The notes below the pieces were generated by a model, which was not told the DNA's origin, made no database searches, and saw only the letters and a list, made by a program, of their open reading frames with translations. The translations under genes were made by a program, and so were the position numbers. Source: Gemmatimonadota bacterium (lineage in GTDB: Bacteria; Gemmatimonadota; Gemmatimonadetes; Longimicrobiales; RSA9). From it: 30,587 nt of DNA. Location: assembly GCA_019689775.1 (NCBI GenBank), contig JADGGV010000006.1:1-30587 (forward strand), in the 5' to 3' direction. This document shows positions 24,790 through 30,587 of the stretch, piece by piece. The stretch's first letter is position 1. The number at the start of each line of letters is the position of its first letter.

Positions 24790-26703
24790 ATGGACCAGGA
24801 ACTTCGCAACGCCCTGCGTCGCACCGTCAACGCGCTCCGCGAGATTCTCGAGTCGAGCGCGCTCGAACAGCTCGAGGGCACGTACGGCGTGCTGGCCAGC
24901 GGCAAGGTGCAGCCGATCGAGCAGTACCCGACGCTCCAGGCCAGCCCGGAGCTCGGGCGCCGCCGCGCCGAGATCGTGGCGGCGATCGCGCACGAGCGCG
25001 AGAAGTTGTCGGGGAAGGGCAGAGATGCTGAGGCGGTGGAGAAGTTCGCGCGCGAGGCCGCGTTCACGCTGCTAAACCGGCTCGCGGCGCTCAAGCTCAT
25101 GGAGCGGCGCGGGCTCGTGCCCGAGTGCGTTTCCCGCGGCCCCGAGAGCACGGGCTTCAAGGAGTTCCGGGAGCTGGCGCCGATGGTGGCTCAGAGCCAG
25201 CCGGACGGTGGCTATCGCCTGTTCCTCGAGCTGCTCTTCGACGACGTCGCGGGCGAGGTCCGGGTGCTGTTCGACCGCACGTTGCCGCCGTCCTACCTGT
25301 TCCCGGACCCGCAGGTGCTCAAGCAAGTGCTCGAGCGGCTGAACGCCGAGGAGATCGCGCCGGCGTGGGATCAGGACGAGACTCTCGGGTGGGTCTACCA
25401 GTACTTCACGCCGGAGGAGCTGCGGAAGAAGGCGCGGCAGGAGGCCTCGGCTCCGCGGAACGCATACGAGCTGTCCTTCCGCAACCAGTTCTACACGCCG
25501 GAGTACGTGGTGCGCTTCCTGGCGGAGAACACGCTCGGCCGCCTCTGGTGGGAGATGAATCCGGCGACGTCGATCAAGGAGCGGGATTTCCTGGTCTACC
25601 GCCCGGGAGAGCAGCCGAAGAAGCGGGAGCCGAAGGACCCGCGGAAGCTGCGGATCCTCGACCCCGCGTGCGGCAGCGGGCACTTCCTGCATTACTGCTT
25701 CGAGCTGCTCCAGGTGATCTACCGGGAGGCGTACGAGGACGACCACCCGGCCGGCGCGGAGCTGCGGCGGGAGTTCCCGGACCGCGCCGAGTTCGACCGC
25801 CGCGTGCCCGGCCTCATCCTCGCCCACAACCTCTGGGGCATCGACATCGACCTGCGCGCGACCCAGCTCACCGCGCTATCGCTCTACCTGCGCGCGAAGC
25901 GTGCCCATCCGGAGGCGGAGGTGAAGCGCGTCAACGCCGTGCTCGCCGCGCCGATGCCCGGGGAGAGAGCGCTGTTCGAGGAATTCCTCTCCACGCTCGA
26001 CGGCGAGCCGAACGCCGGGCTGCTCAAGGCGGTGCTGCGCGACATCTGGACCGAGCTCGACGAGCTGGCGGCGGAGGCCGGCTCCCTACTCAAGCCCGAG
26101 GTCGCGATCCGGGAGCGGGTGCGCGAGCTACGCGACCGGATGCACGCGCTGCGCACGCATGGCCAGCAGATCGGACTCGCCGGCTTCACGGCGCCGGAGT
26201 ACCGTCAGGGCGAGCTGCCGATCGGCCGGGTGCCCGCCGAGGAGTTCTGGAACGGCCTCGAGAACCGAATCCTCGAGCTGCTCCGCGCCTACGCGGAGCA
26301 CGCGGAGACGGACGGCATCGCGCGGCGGCTCTTCGCCGAGGATGCGGCGCACGGCGTCGCGTTCCTCGATGCGCTCATGCAGACGTACGACGTGGTGCTC
26401 ATGAATCCGCCGTTCGGCGCCGCGAGTGCACCGTCGAAGAAGTACATCGACAAGACCTACCCGCGCACGAAGAACGACGTCTATGCTGCCTTCGTCGAGC
26501 GCGGCCTGGGGCTGCTTCATCTGCGCGGCTACCTCGGCGCGATCACCAGCCGCACCGGCTTCTTCCTCAGCAGCTTCCAGAAGTGGCGGGAGGAGATCCT
26601 GCTCAAGGAGACGGACATCATCGCCTTCGCCGATCTCGGGGCGGGCGTGCTCGATACCGCGATGGTGGAGACCGCCGCGTACGCTCTGGAGCGGGTCGCG
26701 TGA
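24790..26703 (+). CDS. pglX: PglX methyltransferase half (adenine-specific), lacking the recognition half
   Basis: This 637-residue protein is the N-terminal and catalytic half of BREX PglX, an S-adenosylmethionine-dependent adenine-N6 methylase that marks host DNA. A helical N-terminal region (about 1-240) is followed by FRNQFYTPEYVVRFL, the AdoMet-binding motif I DPACGSGH (291-298), and the catalytic NPPF (539-542). It ends shortly after GAITSRTGFFLSS and a final YALERVA. In ordinary PglX, about 1200 residues long, the chain continues directly into the recognition and C-terminal regions; those are encoded separately here as S1 and S2 at 15377 and 19122. The end is clean: the TGA overlaps the GTG start of pglZ (GTGA), and no leftover C-terminal coding lies downstream. 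ATG 24790 is supported by GGAGG upstream and by a typical MDQELRNALR start. It probably needs S1 or S2 to find its target. Confidence 0.92.
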   Translation: MDQELRNALRRTVNALREILESSALEQLEGTYGVLASGKVQPIEQYPTLQASPELGRRRAEIVAAIAHEREKLSGKGRDAEAVEKFAREAAFTLLNRLAALKLMERRGLVPECVSRGPESTGFKEFRELAPMVAQSQPDGGYRLFLELLFDDVAGEVRVLFDRTLPPSYLFPDPQVLKQVLERLNAEEIAPAWDQDETLGWVYQYFTPEELRKKARQEASAPRNAYELSFRNQFYTPEYVVRFLAENTLGRLWWEMNPATSIKERDFLVYRPGEQPKKREPKDPRKLRILDPACGSGHFLHYCFELLQVIYREAYEDDHPAGAELRREFPDRAEFDRRVPGLILAHNLWGIDIDLRATQLTALSLYLRAKRAHPEAEVKRVNAVLAAPMPGERALFEEFLSTLDGEPNAGLLKAVLRDIWTELDELAAEAGSLLKPEVAIRERVRELRDRMHALRTHGQQIGLAGFTAPEYRQGELPIGRVPAEEFWNGLENRILELLRAYAEHAETDGIARRLFAEDAAHGVAFLDALMQTYDVVLMNPPFGAASAPSKKYIDKTYPRTKNDVYAAFVERGLGLLHLRGYLGAITSRTGFFLSSFQKWREEILLKETDIIAFADLGAGVLDTAMVETAAYALERVA

Positions 26704-29243
26704 CCCTGGCGATGGCTATGGACGGCCCCGTTTCCACGTTCGTGCGGCAGCGCGTCGAGCGCGAGCTCCAGCGACACCGCGTTCTCGTCTGGTACGATCC
26801 GGACCGCAGCTTCGCGCGCCTGTTCGAGGCGCTCGACCTGCAACGCACGCGAAAGCTCGCGCTCGGCGACAGCTACTTCGCACTCCGTCGCGAGGCCGAG
26901 GCGCACGCCGGCCGGCTGAAGGCCGGCGATGCCGGGGAGAACCTGCTTGTCTACGTCCCGGCGCATCGCCTGGATGCGCGCTGCAACGTGCTTCTGCCGC
27001 TGGAATTGCTCGGCGGCCGGTTCGAGGAGCGCCTGGATGCGGTGGCTCGCGATGCGCTGCGCGGGCGGGTCGCTACCAAGAAGCTGGAAGAGTGGCGCGC
27101 GCTTCCCAACCTGACGCTGGAGAAATGGGACGCGTTGGCCGAGTCCGAGGAAGACATCGGGTCCCTCGAGGTTGTGTTCGGCAAGGTGGGACCGCGCCAG
27201 GTCGCATTCCATCTCCTCCGCTACGAGGAGAAGATCCGAGAGGTGGAGCAGCAACTCCTCCTCGAGCCGCTTCGGGAGCTGCTCGATCGCACGTTCGGCG
27301 TGGCGATCCCGGAGGAGGTACAGGAGGATGGGGAGCGCATGCGGGACGCCTTCGTGCAGCGCGTGCTCCTGATCGAGTTCCTTAGCGACCTGCAGGCGAT
27401 CCCGAAGGAGCTGAGCGACTTCTCGCTCCCGGAGCCAGCCTCGAAGGTGGCTGCATGTCGCGAACTCGCGCAGCAGCTCCGTGAGACCAAGGGTCTGGAA
27501 GCTCAGTATCGGCAGTGGGCGGATCGTGCGGTCCGGCTCTTCGGGGTCGATCGGTTGGAGTATGATGCGGAGCAGCTCGGCCGGCGCGATACGTTCGAGT
27601 TCGAGGCCGACTACGCGCTGCGCCACGTCCAGGAGCTGGCGCTCTCCGATCGGTGGGAGGACGCGCGGGCGTGGATCGAGAACCGGAGCCGCTCGTTCTG
27701 GGCGGAGGTCGACCAGACGCGGGCGCAGCGTTGGAAGCTTGCCCGCGTGGCGACGGACCTCTGGCTCACGGCGGAGCGGCTGGCGAAGCAGCTCCCATCG
27801 AGGAAGCAGCCACCGGCGGCGTGGGTCGAGATGTACACGCGGCCCGAGGGAGGCTGGGAAGTCGACCTCCTCCTTCGTCGCTTGAATGCCGCAGCAGGCG
27901 CCCTGCCACCTGGCGACGATCTCGCCGCGCTCGTTGAGCGCGCGCGTGAACGGGCGGAGGCGATGGAGCAGACGCAGGCCGAGCGCTTCCTCGACAGCCT
28001 GGCCGCCGCACCCGGGAGCCTCGCCGACCTGCCGGCGCAGGCCGATGTGTACGCGAAGCACGTGGCTCCGCTCGTTCGGAGCGCCCGGACGGTCTTCGTG
28101 CTCGCCGATGCGCTTCGCCTCGAAATGGCGCACGAGCTGGCGGAGATGCTGGAACCGACGGGCGCCGCCGAGCTTGCGTACGCCGTCGCGACGCCGCCGA
28201 CGATCACCAAGGTCGGGATGGCGGCGCTCGTGCCGGGGGCGGAGGCCGGTATCGGCCTCGTCGCGAGCGGCGACGGCGTCGCACCGGAGGTTGGCGGGGA
28301 AGTCCTGCCGGCGGTTACGCAACGCCTGAAGCGCTTCGAGGCGGAGCTCGGCGGCAGCTTCGCAGACCTCACGCTGGACGCCTGTCTCTCGCTGAAGCCG
28401 GCGCAGCTCGAGAAGCAGCTCCAGACCGTGCGGCTCCTCGTCCTCCGGGTGCAGGACCTCGACGCGATCGGGGAAATGGACAGCCTCCACGCCGCGCGTA
28501 CCCTGATGGGCGCCGTCCTCACGAATCTGCACCAGGCAATGAACCGCCTCTCGCACCTCGGCTTCGAGGAGTTCGTCGTCTGCGCAGACCACGGCTACCT
28601 GCTGCGCGAGGACGTCGGTGAGGCGATGAAGCTCGAGAAACCGGCGGGCGACGTGCTGGAGCTACACCGCCGCTGCGCGATCGGGCGGCACCTCGGCTCG
28701 GGAGAGCACTACGCCATCTTCAAGGCGGCGGACTTCGGGGTCGGCGGCGACCTCGAGCTCGCATTCCCGCGCGGGATCAACGTATTCAAGACACCGGGGA
28801 ACATGGTGTACCACCACGGCGGGCTCTCGCTCCAGGAGCTCGTGATCCCGGTGCTCCGATACACGCCCACCGTGCGCCGTGAGGCGGCAAAGAAGCCCGC
28901 GGTCACGCTGGAGCTCAAGGGCGGCAGGAAGGTGACCAACGCCATCTTCCAGGTCACGCTGTCGTTCCAGGCGCTCGACCTCTTCGATGAGCAGCGGCGC
29001 CGCTTCCGTGTCACCGTGGTGGACCCGTCGACGGGCAAGCAGGTCGGCAAGACCGCGCTTGCGACGGACGGCTTCCGCGAGGCGGGCGCCGAGGTCGAGC
29101 TCGACACCGGCCGGACGAGCACACTCGTCCTCCAGCTGACGGACCCGCCAACGGGATCGGGCGACCTGGAGCTCCACGTCGCCGACGTCGATGCGGGCGA
29201 GACGATCCTACGGAAGAAGGTGAAGTATGACCTTGCATTCTGA
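26700..29243 (+). CDS. pglZ: BREX phosphatase-fold protein PglZ
   Basis: This 847-residue protein is PglZ of the type found in BREX type 1. It opens with FVRQRVERELQRHRVLVWYDPDRSF, the characteristic N-terminus. Its central domain has the alkaline-phosphatase-like metal site: Asp470 in VFVLADALRLEMA, and Asp630-His631 in VVCADHGYLLRED. PglZ proteins have this fold and are required for BREX defence and usually for methylation; nuclease activity has been reported for some. I choose GTG 26700 because GGAG lies eight bases upstream and it overlaps the methylase stop; ATG 26712 or 26718 would shorten it by four or six residues. Its end overlaps brxL by 17 bases. Methylase, PglZ and BrxL are thus one coupled block. 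Confidence 0.93.
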   Translation: MTLAMAMDGPVSTFVRQRVERELQRHRVLVWYDPDRSFARLFEALDLQRTRKLALGDSYFALRREAEAHAGRLKAGDAGENLLVYVPAHRLDARCNVLLPLELLGGRFEERLDAVARDALRGRVATKKLEEWRALPNLTLEKWDALAESEEDIGSLEVVFGKVGPRQVAFHLLRYEEKIREVEQQLLLEPLRELLDRTFGVAIPEEVQEDGERMRDAFVQRVLLIEFLSDLQAIPKELSDFSLPEPASKVAACRELAQQLRETKGLEAQYRQWADRAVRLFGVDRLEYDAEQLGRRDTFEFEADYALRHVQELALSDRWEDARAWIENRSRSFWAEVDQTRAQRWKLARVATDLWLTAERLAKQLPSRKQPPAAWVEMYTRPEGGWEVDLLLRRLNAAAGALPPGDDLAALVERARERAEAMEQTQAERFLDSLAAAPGSLADLPAQADVYAKHVAPLVRSARTVFVLADALRLEMAHELAEMLEPTGAAELAYAVATPPTITKVGMAALVPGAEAGIGLVASGDGVAPEVGGEVLPAVTQRLKRFEAELGGSFADLTLDACLSLKPAQLEKQLQTVRLLVLRVQDLDAIGEMDSLHAARTLMGAVLTNLHQAMNRLSHLGFEEFVVCADHGYLLREDVGEAMKLEKPAGDVLELHRRCAIGRHLGSGEHYAIFKAADFGVGGDLELAFPRGINVFKTPGNMVYHHGGLSLQELVIPVLRYTPTVRREAAKKPAVTLELKGGRKVTNAIFQVTLSFQALDLFDEQRRRFRVTVVDPSTGKQVGKTALATDGFREAGAEVELDTGRTSTLVLQLTDPPTGSGDLELHVADVDAGETILRKKVKYDLAF

Positions 29244-30587
29244 CCCGGTGACGGCGCCGGCGGCCCTGGTGGATCCGCTCGACGCCAAGACGAACCAGGT
29301 CTTCGCGGGCAAGGTCGTTCGCAAGGACCTGGTGCGGAAGGTCAAGGTCGGCGCGAACGTACCGGTGTTCGTGCTCGAGTACCTGCTCGGGAAGTACTGT
29401 GCTTCGGACGACCCGACGGCGATCGAGCTGGGGCTCCAGGCCGTCGAGAAGACGCTACGCGAGAACTACGTCCGCCCCGACGAGGCGAACAAGGCGCAGT
29501 CGCTGGTGCGCGAGAGGGGAAGCCATCGCTTCATCGACAAGGTCAAGGTCACCTACCACTCGAGCGACGACAAGTACTGGGCCGAGCTGACCAACTTCGG
29601 CCACGCCCACGTGCACGTGCCGGAGAGCTACGTCACGATCTACGACCGGCTCCTGCTCGGCGGCATCTGGGCGCAGGTCGAGATCAAGCACATGTACGAC
29701 GAGACGGCGACCGGGAAGAAGAGCCCGTTCTGGATCGAGGAGCTGAAGCCGATCCAGCTCGCGAGCTTCTCGTTCGACGAGTACCTGGAGGGGCGCGCGC
29801 AATTCACGACGGACGAGTGGATCGACCTCCTGGTGCGGACCGTCGGGCTGGAGCCCTCGCGGTTCGACCGGCGGCGCAAGCTGCTCTTCCTCGCCCGGAT
29901 GATCCCGCTCTGCGAGCGGAACTACAACTTCGTCGAGCTGGGTCCGCGCGGGACCGGCAAGTCGTACGTCTACCAGGAGATCTCGCCGTACTCGATCCTG
30001 CTCACCGGCGCCACGACCGTCGCTCGGCTGTTCTACAACATCGGCCGGCGGGAGGTGGGGCTCGTCGGGAAGTGGGACGCGGTCGCGTTCGACGAGGTGG
30101 CCGACCTCGACAAGATGGACAAGGAGGTCGTCACCACGCTCAAGACCTACTGCGAGTCCGGCCGCTTCGCGCGCGATCGGGAGACGCTCGAGGGGCACGC
30201 CTCGCTCGCGATGTTCGGCAACACGAATCAGCCGATCGATGTGATGGTGGGCGCGCGCATGAGCCTCTTCTCGCCGATGCCCGCCGTCATTCGCGACGAC
30301 ATGGCGTTCCTCGACCGTATGCACTTCTACCTGCCCGGGTGGGAGATGCCGAAGATGCGGAACGAGTTCCTGACCGACCACTACGGCTTCGTCGTGGACT
30401 ACCTCGCCGAGGCGCTGCGCTATCTTCGCCAGGCCAACTACACGGAGCGGGTCGACCACTACTTCGACTTCGGCAGCCACCTCAACACCCGGGATGTGAA
30501 GGCGGCGCGGAAGACACTCTCCGGGCTGCTCAAGCTGCTCCACCCCTCGGGCGAATGCACGCGTGAGGAGATGGAGGAATACCTGAC
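29227..30587 (+). CDS. brxL: BREX Lon-like ATPase BrxL, cut by the window end
   Basis: The first 453 residues of BrxL are present; the gene runs off the window. ATG 29227 lies inside the end of pglZ, and the protein starts MTLHSDPVTAPAALVDPLDAK. The N-terminal region has VGANVPVFVLEYLLGKYC, typical of BrxL. The AAA+ core shows Walker A GPRGTGKS (239-246) and a Walker B-like VAFDEVADLD near residues 287-296, followed by an NTNQP sensor-like segment. BrxL assembles as a hexameric ring-type AAA+ protein on DNA and is the BREX component most closely tied to phage exclusion in type 1 systems; its C-terminal Lon-protease-like domain would lie beyond the window. BrxL marks this island as type-1-like. 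Confidence 0.93.
   Translation, partial: MTLHSDPVTAPAALVDPLDAKTNQVFAGKVVRKDLVRKVKVGANVPVFVLEYLLGKYCASDDPTAIELGLQAVEKTLRENYVRPDEANKAQSLVRERGSHRFIDKVKVTYHSSDDKYWAELTNFGHAHVHVPESYVTIYDRLLLGGIWAQVEIKHMYDETATGKKSPFWIEELKPIQLASFSFDEYLEGRAQFTTDEWIDLLVRTVGLEPSRFDRRRKLLFLARMIPLCERNYNFVELGPRGTGKSYVYQEISPYSILLTGATTVARLFYNIGRREVGLVGKWDAVAFDEVADLDKMDKEVVTTLKTYCESGRFARDRETLEGHASLAMFGNTNQPIDVMVGARMSLFSPMPAVIRDDMAFLDRMHFYLPGWEMPKMRNEFLTDHYGFVVDYLAEALRYLRQANYTERVDHYFDFGSHLNTRDVKAARKTLSGLLKLLHPSGECTREEMEEYL

Overview
The window is a high-GC bacterial chromosome segment. A SusC/SusD pair with secreted hydrolases in such a GC-rich background fits Gemmatimonadota best; a GC-rich Rhodothermota-type member of the Bacteroidota-like lineages is the alternative. 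No rRNA, tRNA, CRISPR array or transposase was found.

Region 1 (282-7742, + strand) is a nutrient-uptake operon. It encodes a SusC/RagA TonB-linked outer-membrane receptor, a SusD/RagB lipoprotein, a secreted YtcJ-type amidohydrolase and a secreted M20-type metallopeptidase. The spacings are short, and three of the four genes have strong ribosome binding sites. The set looks suited to importing and trimming peptides or amide-bonded compounds.

Region 2 (7743-9478) is a boundary. It holds a hairpin between convergent genes and a broken minus-strand gene for a HEPN-motif protein, which carries one in-frame stop and one single-base frameshift. Promoter-like sequences lie in the 340-base divergent gap before the next operon.

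Region 3 (9479 to the window end, + strand) is a BREX phage-defence island: brxE, brxA, brxB, brxC, then an interrupted middle, then a methylase, pglZ and brxL (cut by the window end). PglX, normally one protein, is in pieces. The methyltransferase half (24790-26703) stops at the end of the catalytic domain and overlaps pglZ. Two separate genes (15377-17572 and 19122-21179) each encode a PglX C-terminal half. These two have different N-terminal target-recognition regions but a nearly identical C-terminal region of about 342 residues. The arrangement resembles a type I HsdM with two alternative HsdS subunits.

Between and around the PglX pieces sit a single-HKD phospholipase-D-like protein, a small protein that seems to share that protein's C-terminal domain, an ATPase/Toprim-like gene pair typical of defence modules, and a double C2H2 zinc-finger protein. 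The likely model is one methyltransferase shared by two exchangeable specificity subunits, with PglZ, BrxC, BrxA/B/E and BrxL supplying the phage-blocking functions and accessory defence genes carried inside the locus. The split is read directly from the sequence; the assembly and function model is inference.
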